A stretch of 46,315 nucleotides of DNA from Dermabacter sp. (GTDB taxonomy: Bacteria; Actinomycetota; Actinomycetes; Actinomycetales; Dermabacteraceae): assembly GCA_030538475.1 (NCBI GenBank), contig JAUNTX010000006.1, positions 166,402-212,716 of the forward strand, given 5' to 3'. The position numbers and the translations under genes were made by a program. Position 1 is the first letter of the stretch. Each line of letters begins with the position of its first letter. Positions 34,144 to 42,945 of the stretch are shown piece after piece. The notes beneath the pieces were generated by a model. It made no database searches, was not told the origin of the DNA, and saw nothing but the letters and a program-made list of their open reading frames with translations.

Positions 34144-35817
34144 TCACGGCGATTCCTTGCGGTGCGTGCCCGCGGCGGGCAGCCGGGCGGCGGTGTGGGC
34201 CAGTTGCGCGTTCTTGCGCGCCCACGGGGTCGTGACGGGCGTGGGCGGGCTGAGCAGGGCGGCGCGTTTGCCCGAGCGGGCCGACGGGGGCCGTGCGGGC
34301 GCGTCGTCGCCCGCGCGGTTCGCGGTGTGGGCGAGCGCGATCTCGATGTCGCGGTCGGTGAGATCGGCGATCGGGGGCAGCGGGATTGTCGGGTCCTGCT
34401 CGAAGAATGCGCGGCCGGGGGTCTCGGGCGCGGCCTCGACGGCGCTGGTGACGCTCGCCGGGTGGTCCTCGGCCTCGCCCTCACCCCGCTCGCTGCCGGT
34501 CTGCTCGACGAGCCCGCCCGGCATCGGTCCCACGTAGTGCGGGCCGTACTCGGCCACCTGCACCCACGTTTCGGCCACGCGCACCATCGCCTCGGTGGAT
34601 TCCTGCCAGTTGTTTTCCTGCTGCCGGTGCGGCCCCGTGGCGAGCGACAGCACGACCCCCGCGGCCCGCAGGGCCAGCTCCTGGGGGTCCACGCGGGCGG
34701 CGAAGATCGGGTACCAGGCGCGGATCGCCCCGGCCACGCGCTCGTGCACGTCGAGCGGGAGGCGCCCCTGGTTGGCGTAGTCGCCGAGCACGCTGAGGTG
34801 GGCGAACATGCAGGCCAGGTCGTCGGCCCGTCGGCCCGGTCCCACCCCGTCGATGTCGAGCAGGCCCGAGACCCGGCCCTCGTCCACGAACACCTGCGCC
34901 TCGTAGAAGTCGCCGTGCACCACGTCCGTCGGCTCGAGCCCGATGCGCCGCTCGACGTCCGCGAGCCCGGTCTCGATCCGGTACACGAGCACTTCGAGCC
35001 GGGAGGTGAGGTCGGGCAGGCTCGAGGCGACGACGCCCGCGTAGAAGCGCGCCGATTCCGTCCAGGCGGGGCGCACGGGCCGGCTCATGGTGCTGCGGGG
35101 GAGGCGGTCGAGCATCGCCACGAGGTCGTGGCCGTTACCCGCGAGTGGGCCCTCGTCCACGACCGCTTGGGCGAGCACCGTGCCGGGCAGTTCCTCGAGC
35201 ACCATGAGGCCCTCGCGCGAGCCGAGCACGCGGGGAACGGGAACGCCCGCGTCGGCCAGGAGGTGATGCAGGCCCACCACGTCCTCGGTGGTGCGCGGCT
35301 GAAACACTTTGACATATACGGCGCGCTCGGCGAGCGTCGCGCGCAGGACGGCGCGCCGCCCGGGGCGATACGAGACCACCTCGACCGGCACGGGGGTGCC
35401 GGGGGCGTACCCGGTATCGATGCCCAGCTCCGTGAGGGTCACGTGCAGAACATCCGGGTAGCAGACGTGGGGGAGCGCGGGCAGCCACGGATCGTGCGGG
35501 TAGCGCCACACGCGCACGTTCATGTCGCCGTCGGTCATGACGAGCGACTGCTCTGCGTTGAGCACGTGTTTTTCCTGCTCACCGATGTGGGCGCTCACGC
35601 CGAACAGTTCGTCGCGGGCCCCCGATGCGGGCCCGTCGAGCTCGGGCCAGCGCACGCTCGTGCGAAAGAGGGCCTTGGTCGAGCGGCCGGGCCGATGGTC
35701 CACGTGATCGAGAGACCACGAGGCCAGCTCCCCGCCCGCGTTCGTGACGGCGGCCTCCAGCACCCCGCCCGCCTGTGGGCCAGTGAGGAGTTCGGAACCG
35801 TCGAGGGTCGAAGTCAT
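34144..35817 (-). CDS. Aminoglycoside phosphotransferase/choline-kinase fold protein
   Basis: 557 aa. The centre and C-terminal half has the APH fold catalytic loop VVHGDFYEAQVFV and the metal-binding DIDGVGPG, with an upstream GLMVLEELPGTVLAQA hinge-like segment. The N-terminal ~150 residues include a region (VRVWRYPHDPWLPALPHV) seen in actinobacterial APH-like proteins of unknown substrate. The last ~110 residues are Pro/Ala/Arg-rich and probably disordered. The substrate may be a sugar or other small molecule; I would not call it a resistance enzyme. Confidence 0.85.
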   Translation of the reverse strand: MTSTLDGSELLTGPQAGGVLEAAVTNAGGELASWSLDHVDHRPGRSTKALFRTSVRWPELDGPASGARDELFGVSAHIGEQEKHVLNAEQSLVMTDGDMNVRVWRYPHDPWLPALPHVCYPDVLHVTLTELGIDTGYAPGTPVPVEVVSYRPGRRAVLRATLAERAVYVKVFQPRTTEDVVGLHHLLADAGVPVPRVLGSREGLMVLEELPGTVLAQAVVDEGPLAGNGHDLVAMLDRLPRSTMSRPVRPAWTESARFYAGVVASSLPDLTSRLEVLVYRIETGLADVERRIGLEPTDVVHGDFYEAQVFVDEGRVSGLLDIDGVGPGRRADDLACMFAHLSVLGDYANQGRLPLDVHERVAGAIRAWYPIFAARVDPQELALRAAGVVLSLATGPHRQQENNWQESTEAMVRVAETWVQVAEYGPHYVGPMPGGLVEQTGSERGEGEAEDHPASVTSAVEAAPETPGRAFFEQDPTIPLPPIADLTDRDIEIALAHTANRAGDDAPARPPSARSGKRAALLSPPTPVTTPWARKNAQLAHTAARLPAAGTHRKESP

Positions 35818-35884
35818 GCGCCCTATTGTGGCAGGGCCCGGCGGGATTCTCGCATCGTGATGCCCGCAACCCGCGCCGCCCGCC

Positions 35885-35900
35885 TACGATGGGGGCCATG
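35885..35900 (+). promoter_or_regulatory. -10 element directing a leaderless DUF3151 transcript
   Basis: TACGAT (35885-35890) lies 7 bases before the ATG at 35898, so the transcript would begin at or next to the start codon. No Shine-Dalgarno is visible. No good -35 box is apparent. Confidence 0.4.
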
Positions 35901-36350
35901 ACGCCCTCACCGACCCCGCCCCGCACGCCGTCCGGTCCCTCGCCTCACCTGGGTGGCAACCTCATGGCCCCGGCCCCCACGCTCCTGCCTGAGATCCCCG
36001 ATCAGGCCGTGCGCGCCGCTGCGGCATCGGGCACGGCGCCCCGCGCGCTCGCCGCCGCCCACCCCGAATCGAGTCTCGCCTGGTCCCTCCTGGCCGACGA
36101 CGCCTGGGCCGACGGCGACACCGTGGCCTCCTACGCCTTCGCTCGCGTCGGCTACCACCGCGGGCTCGACGCGCTGCGGCGCGCCGGGTGGCGGGGCGCG
36201 GGCCCCGTCCCGTTCAGCCACGAGGCGAACCGCGGCTTCCTCTCGTGCCTGCTCGCGCTCGGCCGCGCTGCCGACGAGATCGGCGAGGATGCCGAAGTCG
36301 AGCGCATCCGGGCCTTCCTCCAGGACGCGGATCCAAGCCTCACCCTCTAA
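35898..36350 (+). CDS. DUF3151 family protein
   Basis: 150 aa. After a Pro-rich N-terminus the conserved part starts NLMAPAPTLLPEIPDQAV and continues with HPESSLAWSLLADDAWADGDTVASYAFARVGYHRGLDALRRAGWRG and PFSHEANRGFLSCLLALGRAADEIGED, which I recognise as the actinobacterial DUF3151 family. It looks all-helical, TPR-like. Function unknown. An internal ATG at MAPAPTLLP is an alternative start, but the -10 box 7 bases before 35898 supports the longer form. Confidence 0.88.
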   Translation: MTPSPTPPRTPSGPSPHLGGNLMAPAPTLLPEIPDQAVRAAAASGTAPRALAAAHPESSLAWSLLADDAWADGDTVASYAFARVGYHRGLDALRRAGWRGAGPVPFSHEANRGFLSCLLALGRAADEIGEDAEVERIRAFLQDADPSLTL

Positions 36351-36367
36351 GTCCGCGCCCCACCCTC

Positions 36368-36373
36368 TAAGAT
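36368..36373 (+). promoter_or_regulatory. -10 candidate for purA
   Basis: TAAGAT (36368-36373) sits about 58 bases before the purA start, inside the second copy of a short direct repeat CACCCTCTAAG (36341-36351 and 36361-36371), the first copy of which overlaps the DUF3151 stop. The -35 position has no consensus. Confidence 0.35.
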
Positions 36374-36431
36374 TGGGGCGGTGTGCTCGCGTCCGTTCGC
36401 GAGCGCCACCCTCAACCCGTCAGGAGAACTC

Positions 36432-37739
36432 ATGCCCGCCATCGTGATCGTCGGCGCCCAGTGGGGCGATGAAGGCAAGGGGAAGGCCACCGACCTCCTC
36501 GGGGATCGCGTGGACTTCGTGGTCAAGCCCAACGGTGGCAACAACGCGGGCCACACGGTCGTGGTGGATGGTGAGAAGTTCGAGCTCAAGCTCCTTCCCG
36601 CGGGCATCCTCTCCCCGAACGCCACGCCCGTGATCGGCAACGGGGTCGTGGTGAACCTCCACGCACTGTTCGAGGAGATCGACGCGCTCGAATCCCGCGG
36701 GATCGACACCTCTCACCTGCGCATTTCCGCGAACGCGCACGTCGTGGCGCCCTACCACCAGACGATGGACAAGGTCACCGAGCGCTTCCTCGGCAAGCGC
36801 GCGATTGGCACGACGGGGCGCGGGATCGGCCCGGCCTACATGGACAAGGTGGGCCGCCTCGGCATCCGCATCCAAGACCTGTTCGATGAGTCGATCCTGC
36901 GCCAGAAGGTCGAAGGCTCGCTGCGCCAAAAGAACGGCGTGCTCGTCAAGCTGTATAACCGTCGGTCCGTCGACGTGGAGGAGGTCGTCGCCGATCTCAT
37001 CCAGTACGCGGAGCGGATCCGCCCCCTCGTCGTGGACACCACCGAACTGCTCAACAGCGCGCTGGACCGCGGAGAACTCGTGCTCATGGAAGGCGGCCAG
37101 GCCACCTATCTCGATGTCGATCACGGCACCTACCCGTTCGTCACGAGCTCCAACCCCACCGCGGGCGGCGCCTGCACCGGCTCGGGGATCGGCCCCACCC
37201 GCATCGACCGAGTGATCGGGATCGTCAAGGCGTACACCACGCGCGTGGGCGCGGGCCCGTTCCCCACCGAACTGTTCGATCAGTGGGGCGAGTTCCTGCA
37301 AACCACGGGCCACGAAGTCGGGGTCAACACGGGCCGCCCCCGCCGCTGCGGCTGGTACGACGCCCTCATGATCCGCCACGCCGTCCGCATCAACGGCTTC
37401 ACCGACATCGTGCTCACGAAGCTCGACGTGCTCACCGGAATCGACGAGGTGCCCATCTGCGTGGCCTACGACGTGGACGGCACGATCCACGAGGACATGC
37501 CGATGACCCAGACCGAGGTGCACCACGCCCGGCCCGTCTACGAAACCATGCCCGGGTGGAGCGAGGACATCTCCACCGCCCGCACCTTCGAGGACCTGCC
37601 CGAGGCCGCGCAAAACTACGTGCGCCGCCTCGAAGAGCTGGCCGGGTGCCGGATTTCCGCGATCGGCGTCGGCCCCGACCGGGCCGACACGATTGCCGTC
37701 CACTCGCTCCTGCCCGACGCCCCGCGCCGCCTCGCCTAA
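36432..37739 (+). CDS. purA: Adenylosuccinate synthetase
   Basis: Converts IMP and aspartate with GTP to adenylosuccinate in AMP synthesis. 435 aa from the ATG at 36432 with AGGAGA upstream. The GTP loop [32 protein letters not shown], the IMP-binding [19 protein letters not shown] and the C-terminal TKLDVLTG are all intact. It ends 2 bases before the SCP-like gene. Confidence 0.98.
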   Translation: MPAIVIVGAQWGDEGKGKATDLLGDRVDFVVKPNGGNNAGHTVVVDGEKFELKLLPAGILSPNATPVIGNGVVVNLHALFEEIDALESRGIDTSHLRISANAHVVAPYHQTMDKVTERFLGKRAIGTTGRGIGPAYMDKVGRLGIRIQDLFDESILRQKVEGSLRQKNGVLVKLYNRRSVDVEEVVADLIQYAERIRPLVVDTTELLNSALDRGELVLMEGGQATYLDVDHGTYPFVTSSNPTAGGACTGSGIGPTRIDRVIGIVKAYTTRVGAGPFPTELFDQWGEFLQTTGHEVGVNTGRPRRCGWYDALMIRHAVRINGFTDIVLTKLDVLTGIDEVPICVAYDVDGTIHEDMPMTQTEVHHARPVYETMPGWSEDISTARTFEDLPEAAQNYVRRLEELAGCRISAIGVGPDRADTIAVHSLLPDAPRRLA

Positions 37740-37741
37740 CC

Positions 37742-38134
37742 ATGCCGCCGCGCCGGAGCATCCCCCAGGCCGACGGTCTCGCCGCGCTCGCCGCCTGGCG
37801 TGGCGGCGGTCAGCAGACGCCGCGCCCCACGCTCGCCACCGCCGTCCGCTTCACCCTCCAAATCTTCGCCGAGGAGCACCCCGGCGGCGCCGTCGAACTG
37901 CGCGTGCCGCCGTTCGCGGCCGTCCAGTGCATCCCCGGCACCTCCCACACGCGCGGCACGCCGCCCGCGGTCGTGGAGATGGACGCCGAGGCGTGGCTGC
38001 GCCTCGCCACTGGCACGCTCACGTGGGCCGACGGGACCGAGCTGGGCGGCCCGATCAGCGCCTCCGGCGAGCGCTCCGACCTCTCCGCCTACCTGCCGCT
38101 CGCCATCGCCCGGCGTGCAGCCCTCGGTGAGTAG
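37742..38134 (+). CDS. SCP-like (bacterial sterol carrier family) protein
   Basis: 130 aa from the ATG at 37742. AVELRVPPFAAVQCIPGTSHTRGTPPAVVEMDAEAWLRLATG is the typical core of the small actinobacterial SCP_3-type family, which in mycobacteria is encoded just before purF (Rv0807 type). The biochemical role is unknown; conserved proximity to purF and purM suggests a link to purine synthesis or its regulation. Confidence 0.88.
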   Translation: MPPRRSIPQADGLAALAAWRGGGQQTPRPTLATAVRFTLQIFAEEHPGGAVELRVPPFAAVQCIPGTSHTRGTPPAVVEMDAEAWLRLATGTLTWADGTELGGPISASGERSDLSAYLPLAIARRAALGE

Positions 38135-38148
38135 GATGGTGCGCCGTG
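38132..38148 (+). promoter_or_regulatory. -10 element for a probable leaderless transcript
   Basis: TAGGAT (38132-38137) is 8 bases before the GTG at 38146, placing the predicted transcription start at the start codon. It overlaps the stop codon of the SCP-like gene. Confidence 0.4.
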
Positions 38149-38499
38149 ACTGAGCAGAGCCCGAGCCCCGCGCCCGAGACCCCTACGGCAGAGACACCCA
38201 CGGCAGAGAATCCCGCTGCAGAATCCCCCGCGCCCGACGCCGCCGATGTGGGCGGCGCCCCCCAGGCGACCGCCGTGTTCGTGTCGCGCTCGCGCCGCCT
38301 CAACCTCGGCGGCCTCGTCGTCATCGCCCTCGTGATCGGCACGGTCGCGGGCCTCGTGTGGGGCCTCGTCCAGGGCGTGCAGGGTGCGGGCCTGCTCGTG
38401 CTCGGCGCCCTGTACGGCACCCTGTTCATCGGCGGTGGTCTCGCGCTCGCGGTGGTCATCGTGGACTGGGTGCTCGAGCGCGTCCGTTCGCGCCGGTAA
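38146..38499 (+). CDS. Small two-helix membrane protein, unknown function
   Basis: 117 aa from a GTG at 38146. The first ~45 residues are a repetitive acidic Pro/Thr/Glu/Ala tail (ETPTAETPTAENPAAES), followed by a short basic region and two membrane helices (LGGLVVIALVIGTVAGLVWGLV and LLVLGALYGTLFIGGGLALAVVI), ending with basic residues. No family recognised. It lies between the SCP-like gene and purF. Confidence 0.75.
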   Translation: MTEQSPSPAPETPTAETPTAENPAAESPAPDAADVGGAPQATAVFVSRSRRLNLGGLVVIALVIGTVAGLVWGLVQGVQGAGLLVLGALYGTLFIGGGLALAVVIVDWVLERVRSRR

Positions 38500-38535
38500 T
38501 CGGTGGACGCCGCCTCTCAGCTGGGCACTCTCGTG

Positions 38536-38550
38536 CATAATGGACGAGTG
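38536..38550 (+). promoter_or_regulatory. -10 element for purF
   Basis: CATAAT (38536-38541) is 6 bases before the GTG at 38548. This favours a leaderless purF transcript starting at that GTG over the upstream GTG at 38503. Confidence 0.45.
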
Positions 38551-40023
38551 AAACGCGGTGATGGACTCCTCTCGCACGACCTTCTGCCAGGTGAAAAAGG
38601 CCCCCAGGATGAATGCGGCGTGTTCGGCGTGTTCGCCCCCGGGGAAGACGTGGCCACGCTGACGTACTTCGGGCTCTACGCGCTCCAGCATCGCGGCCAG
38701 GAATCCGCCGGTATCGCCACCTCGAACGGCTCGCAGATCCTCGTCTACAAGGACATGGGCCTCGTTTCCCAGGTGTTTGACGAAGGGGCGCTGCGCTCGC
38801 TCACGGGCCACATCGCGCTCGGCCACACGCGGTATTCCACGACGGGTTCCTCCCAGTGGATCAACGCCCAGCCCACGCTCGGACCGCGCCCCGATGGCAC
38901 GCTCGCGCTCGCCCACAACGGCAACCTCGTGAACACGGTGGAACTGCTCGGGATGCTCACCGAGCAGCAGGGCACGGTGCCCGACGGGGAGATTTCCCGC
39001 GGCAACACCACCGATACCGCGATTGTGACCGCCCTGCTGAACCGGCCCGGCACTGTCGAGGAGGGCCTGCGGGAGCTCATGCCGAAGATCCGCGGCGCCT
39101 ACTGCTTCGTCATGATGGACGAAACCACGCTGTATGCGGCGAGGGACCCGCAGGGGATTCGCCCGCTCGTGCTCGGGCGCCTGGACCGCGGCTGGGTGGT
39201 GGCCTCGGAGACGGCCGCGCTCGATATTTGCGGCGCGAGCTTCGTGCGCGAGGTGCACCCCGGCGAAATGATCGTGATCGACCACGAGGGCCTACGCAGC
39301 GAGCAGGTGCTCGAGCCCGACCGCAAGGGCTGCGTGTTCGAGTACGTGTACCTGGCCCGGCCCGATACGCAGATCACGGGCCGCAGCGTCAACGAATCCC
39401 GCATCGAGATGGGCCGCGAGCTGGCCCGTGAACACCCCGTGGATGCCGATCTGGTGATCCCCACGCCCGATTCCGGCACGCCCGCCGCCATCGGCTACGC
39501 GCAGGAATCCGGGATCCCCTACGGACAGGGCATGGTGAAGAACGCCTACGTGGGCCGCACCTTCATCCAGCCCACCCAAACGCTGCGCCAACTGGGCATT
39601 CGCCTCAAACTCAACCCGCTGCGCGAGATGATCCGCGGCAAGCGGCTCGTGGTGATCGACGATTCGATTGTGCGGGGCAACACGCAGCGCGCCGTGGTGC
39701 GGATGCTGCGCGAAGCGGGCGCCGCCGCCGTCCACGTGCGCATCTCCTCGCCGCCCGTGAAGTGGCCCTGCTATTACGGGATTGACTTCGCGGATCGCGC
39801 CCAGCTCATCGCCAACGGCCTCGACGTAGAGGAAATCTGCCGCTCAATCGGCGCCGATTCCCTCGGCTACATCAGCTTCGAGGGCATGATCCGCGCCACC
39901 CACCAGCCCCGCGAGACGCTGTGCACCGCGTGCTTCACGGGCGAGTACCCGATTGCCCTACCCGCCCCCGATTCCGAGGGCCGCGCGCTGCTCGGCATGG
40001 CCGACAAGGAAGGTGCCCGATGA
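38548..40023 (+). CDS. purF: Amidophosphoribosyltransferase
   Basis: First committed step of purine synthesis: PRPP and glutamine to phosphoribosylamine. 491 aa from GTG 38548; the frame is open to 38503 but the -10 box supports 38548. The short propeptide ends before the catalytic Cys23 (DECGVFG), which becomes the N-terminal nucleophile after cleavage. Glutaminase loops ALQHRGQESAGIA and HNGNLVN, and the PRPP motif VVIDDSIVRGNT are intact. Cysteines in GCVFEY, KWPCYYG and LCTAC fit the 4Fe-4S cluster of the Bacillus-type enzyme. Overlaps purM by 4 bases. Confidence 0.97.
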   Translation: MKRGDGLLSHDLLPGEKGPQDECGVFGVFAPGEDVATLTYFGLYALQHRGQESAGIATSNGSQILVYKDMGLVSQVFDEGALRSLTGHIALGHTRYSTTGSSQWINAQPTLGPRPDGTLALAHNGNLVNTVELLGMLTEQQGTVPDGEISRGNTTDTAIVTALLNRPGTVEEGLRELMPKIRGAYCFVMMDETTLYAARDPQGIRPLVLGRLDRGWVVASETAALDICGASFVREVHPGEMIVIDHEGLRSEQVLEPDRKGCVFEYVYLARPDTQITGRSVNESRIEMGRELAREHPVDADLVIPTPDSGTPAAIGYAQESGIPYGQGMVKNAYVGRTFIQPTQTLRQLGIRLKLNPLREMIRGKRLVVIDDSIVRGNTQRAVVRMLREAGAAAVHVRISSPPVKWPCYYGIDFADRAQLIANGLDVEEICRSIGADSLGYISFEGMIRATHQPRETLCTACFTGEYPIALPAPDSEGRALLGMADKEGAR

Positions 40024-41171
40024 ACGAGCCCACCCCGAGCGCCGATGGCGCCCTTACCTATGCCGCCGCGGGAGTGGACACGCACGCGGGTGACCGCGCC
40101 GTGGAACTCATGAAGGCCGCCGTCGCCCAGACGCACGGGCCCGACGTGGTGACCGGCGTGGGCGGCTTCGCCGGACTCATCGACGTGAGCGCCCTGACCC
40201 GCTACCGTCGGCCCCTCCTCGCCTCCTCGACCGACGGGGTGGGCACGAAGATCGCCATCGCGCAGGCCCTCGACATTCACGACACGATTGGCCAGGACCT
40301 CGTGGGCATGGTCGTGGACGACATCGTGGTGTGCGGCGCGAAACCGCTCGCCATGACCGACTACATTGCGTGCGGGCGCGTGGTGCCGGAGCGCATCGCC
40401 GACATCGTGCGGGGCGTGGCCGAAGGCTGCCAGATCGCGCAGACCGCGCTCGTCGGCGGCGAAACCGCCGAGCACCCCGGGCTCATGGGCGAGGATGATT
40501 ACGACGTGGCGGGCGCCGCCGTGGGCGTTGTCGAGGCCGATCAGCTGCTCGGGCCCGAGCGTGTACGCGAAGGCGACGTGCTGCTCGGCATGGACGCGAG
40601 CGGCCTGCATTCCAACGGCTACTCGCTCGTGCGGGCTGTGGTGGGCGCCGCCGGGCTGCGCCTCGAGGACGAGGTGGCCGATTTTGGTCGCACCCTCGGC
40701 GAGGAACTGCTCGTGCCCACGCACATTTACTCCGCGCAGATGCTGGCCCTCCTCGATGAGCTCGGGGTCGAGCACCTGCACGCGCTCTCGCATGTCACCG
40801 GCGGTGGGCTCGGCGCGAACGTGGCCCGCGTGATCCCTGCGCACCTCGGCGTGCGGGTGGACCGCGGCACGTGGGCGCCCGGCGCCGTGTTCGAACGGGT
40901 GCGCGGGTGGGGCTCCGTGCCCCTACTGGATCTGGAAGCCACGCTCAACATGGGCATCGGCATGGTCGCGGCTGTCAGCGCCGAGCGCGTGGATGCTGCC
41001 GTGCGCCTGCTCGGGGGTCTCGGCCTCGGCGCTCGCCCCATCGGCGAGGTCGTGGCGCGGGACGCTCTTGGCGAGGCGAGTGGGCCCAGCGAGGTGCTTG
41101 TGCAGGGAGCGAAGGGCGTGGACGGGGGAGCGGTGCTCGTGACCGGGATGCACCCGGGCTGGGCTGCTTAG
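40020..41171 (+). CDS. purM: Phosphoribosylformylglycinamidine cyclo-ligase (AIR synthetase)
   Basis: Closes the imidazole ring in purine synthesis. 383 aa from the ATG overlapping the purF stop. Recognisable motifs include VTGVGGFAGLIDVS, ASSTDGVGTKIAIA (ATP/substrate loop), GMVVDDIVVCGAKPL, GGETAEHPGLM, SGLHSNGYSLVR and HVTGGGLGANVARV. Length is slightly above the usual ~345-350 because of a longer C-terminus. Confidence 0.97.
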   Translation: MNEPTPSADGALTYAAAGVDTHAGDRAVELMKAAVAQTHGPDVVTGVGGFAGLIDVSALTRYRRPLLASSTDGVGTKIAIAQALDIHDTIGQDLVGMVVDDIVVCGAKPLAMTDYIACGRVVPERIADIVRGVAEGCQIAQTALVGGETAEHPGLMGEDDYDVAGAAVGVVEADQLLGPERVREGDVLLGMDASGLHSNGYSLVRAVVGAAGLRLEDEVADFGRTLGEELLVPTHIYSAQMLALLDELGVEHLHALSHVTGGGLGANVARVIPAHLGVRVDRGTWAPGAVFERVRGWGSVPLLDLEATLNMGIGMVAAVSAERVDAAVRLLGGLGLGARPIGEVVARDALGEASGPSEVLVQGAKGVDGGAVLVTGMHPGWAA

Positions 41172-41181
41172 CGTATGGAGA

Positions 41182-41210
41182 AGGGGCGAAGCCTCGTCGG
41201 CTTCGCCCCT
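41182..41210. terminator. Terminator hairpin after purM
   Basis: AGGGGCGAAGCC and GGCTTCGCCCCT form a perfect 12-base stem around TCGTC, 10 bases after the purM stop and before the end of the convergent DUF3073 gene. Confidence 0.8.
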
Positions 41211-41219
41211 CGTCCCTCG

Positions 41220-41235
41220 CTCACCCGCGGGTGAG
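41220..41235. terminator. Second palindrome in the purM-DUF3073 gap
   Basis: CTCACCCGCGGGTGAG is a perfect 16-base palindrome 20 bases before the DUF3073 stop on the opposite strand. It may be the terminator for DUF3073 or a second bidirectional element. Confidence 0.5.
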
Positions 41236-41255
41236 ACTCGTGTGCGTAGGAAGCT

Positions 41256-41465
41256 CTAGCGAGGAGCGTCGTCCTCGTCGTCTTCATCCGACCATTCGTC
41301 GGCCCACTTGTCCTCGTACCGGTCGTCGTCGGCGCCCGCGTCCTCGTTCTGCGCAGCCTTCTGCGACAGCTCGCGCTGCAACGCCGTGAGATCCGTGGGA
41401 GGGCTGTAGTACTTCAGGTCCCGCGCAATTTTGGCCTGCTTGGCTTTTTGTCGGCCACGACCCAT
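41256..41465 (-). CDS. DUF3073 family small protein
   Basis: 69 aa from the ATG at 41465. MGRGRQKAKQAKIARDLKYYSPPTDL is the hallmark of the actinobacterial DUF3073 family, followed by an acidic tail (DDDRYEDKWADEWSDEDDEDD). The basic start and acidic end suggest nucleic-acid or protein binding, but no function is established. Same convergent position relative to purM as in mycobacteria (Rv0810c type). Confidence 0.93.
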   Translation of the reverse strand: MGRGRQKAKQAKIARDLKYYSPPTDLTALQRELSQKAAQNEDAGADDDRYEDKWADEWSDEDDEDDAPR

Positions 41466-41641
41466 AGGTAAGACCCCCTGCGCGTCGAAATGCGGGCGTT
41501 GTTGCCCGAAGGATGGAAGTTTCGCTCCCCAAGGGTACATGCTGGCCCTCACCTGGGGAAAGTTACCATGCCCAATCTCGCGTGAGACGCGCCGCAGTTG
41601 GGTGCTGGGCGATCCGTCGCCCGAGGTGGCACGATAGAGGT

Positions 41642-42838
41642 GTGAGTCCAGCCACGTTACCCGGGGCGCCCGCGCCGACACCTCCCCGCCATCCGCCCAT
41701 CGAGCACGACCCCCTGGGCGATGCGGGCTTTGAGATCCGCCCCGTCCCGCTCGGGAAGGACGATGAGGGCCCGTTCGGATACACGCTCATGATCCGCACC
41801 GCCGCCACTTTCCAGGGCCTCCTGGGCGCCGCCGCGCAGGGCGCTGCCGATGAGGGCGCCACGGCGGAACGCGTGCTCCACGGGGGAGCTTTCGCCGCCC
41901 AGCGTTTCGTGAGCGCCGCCCGCGAGGCCCGGCCCGAAGAGGCCGCCACCCTCGATGCTCAGGTGCGGGCCGCGCGCCCGTTCGTGCTCTACATTCACGG
42001 CTGGTCGGACTATTTCTTCCAGGTCCACGTGGCCGATTTTTTCAACGCCCTAGGATTCGACTTTTGCGCGGTTGATCTGCGCAAATGCGGGCGCAGCCTG
42101 CGCGATGGCCAGACGGCTACCTCGATCGATTCCCTCGCGGACTACGCCGTGGAAATCGAGGGGGCCATCGCCGCGATGCGCGGGGCCGACGGAGCGGAGC
42201 GGCCGCCCCTCATCTACGCCCACTCCGCGGGTGCGCTCACCGCCGTGCTGTGGGCGGCCGATCACCCGGGGCGCGCCGCGGGACTCATCGGCAACTCCCC
42301 GTGGCTCGAGTTTCACGGCGGCTCCGCCCTGCGGACCCTCTTCGCGCCGCTCGCGCGAGGCATCGCCGACCGGGCGCCGCGCACCAAGATCCTGCCGCAG
42401 GCGCACGACTTCTACGCCCGCGCCCACCGCCGCGACTTCGGCGGCCAATGGGACTGGCACGAGGCCTACAAGCCCGCGCGCGGGATGCCGTTTCCGGCGA
42501 ACACGATGGCCGCGGTCCTCGACGGGCACGCCCGCGTGGCCGCCGGGCTCCAGCTGGACATTCCCGTCCTCGTGGCCACCTCCAGCCGAACAAGCTTCTC
42601 GATGCGGTGGCGGGGCGACCTCATGCACGCCGATACCGTGCTCGATGTCCGCTCGAACGCCCAGCGCGCCACCCAGCTGGGCGAACACGTCTCTGTCGTC
42701 ACCATCCCCGGCGCCACCCACGACATCGCCCTGTCCTCTATCGGCCCCCGCCGCCACTTCTTCCAGGAAATCGGGCAGTGGCTCCTCGAGAGCGCTGGTC
42801 CGGCGATGGCGGCGCGGGCGGGCGGTTTCTCTGATTGA
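41642..42838 (+). CDS. Alpha/beta hydrolase (serine aminopeptidase S33/lysophospholipase-like)
   Basis: 398 aa from a GTG at 41642 (GAGGT immediately upstream; possibly leaderless). The oxyanion segment FVLYIHGWSDYF, the nucleophile elbow IYAHSAGALTAV and the late TIPGATHDIALSS with catalytic His are typical of S33-type hydrolases. A ~75-residue lid-like region follows the elbow. Substrate unknown; monoacylglycerol or lysophospholipid is a common guess for this family. No signal peptide. Confidence 0.9.
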   Translation: MSPATLPGAPAPTPPRHPPIEHDPLGDAGFEIRPVPLGKDDEGPFGYTLMIRTAATFQGLLGAAAQGAADEGATAERVLHGGAFAAQRFVSAAREARPEEAATLDAQVRAARPFVLYIHGWSDYFFQVHVADFFNALGFDFCAVDLRKCGRSLRDGQTATSIDSLADYAVEIEGAIAAMRGADGAERPPLIYAHSAGALTAVLWAADHPGRAAGLIGNSPWLEFHGGSALRTLFAPLARGIADRAPRTKILPQAHDFYARAHRRDFGGQWDWHEAYKPARGMPFPANTMAAVLDGHARVAAGLQLDIPVLVATSSRTSFSMRWRGDLMHADTVLDVRSNAQRATQLGEHVSVVTIPGATHDIALSSIGPRRHFFQEIGQWLLESAGPAMAARAGGFSD

Positions 42839-42888
42839 GGAGGTGTTGACGTGGAGGTATGCCCTGGGAGCGCCGAGCGCTGCGAGTC

Positions 42889-42933
42889 TTGACGTGTGGG
42901 GCGCAAACTCCTAGTGTATTAGGTGACTAATAC
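42889..42933 (+). promoter_or_regulatory. Promoter and operator of the HTH-zeta toxin-antitoxin operon
   Basis: TTGACG (42889-42894), a 17-base spacer and TAGTGT (42912-42917) form a near-consensus promoter. Overlapping the -10 and start is a perfect inverted repeat GTATTAG-GTGA-CTAATAC (42916-42933), a likely autoregulatory site for the HTH antitoxin encoded next. GGAGG follows 5 bases before the ATG. Confidence 0.7.
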
Positions 42934-42945
42934 TTGGAGGGTGAT

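Noticed and set aside
34144..35817. Calling the APH-fold protein an aminoglycoside resistance enzyme
   Set aside because: The fold motif is shared by many kinases of other substrates, and the protein is far longer than resistance enzymes and sits among housekeeping genes.
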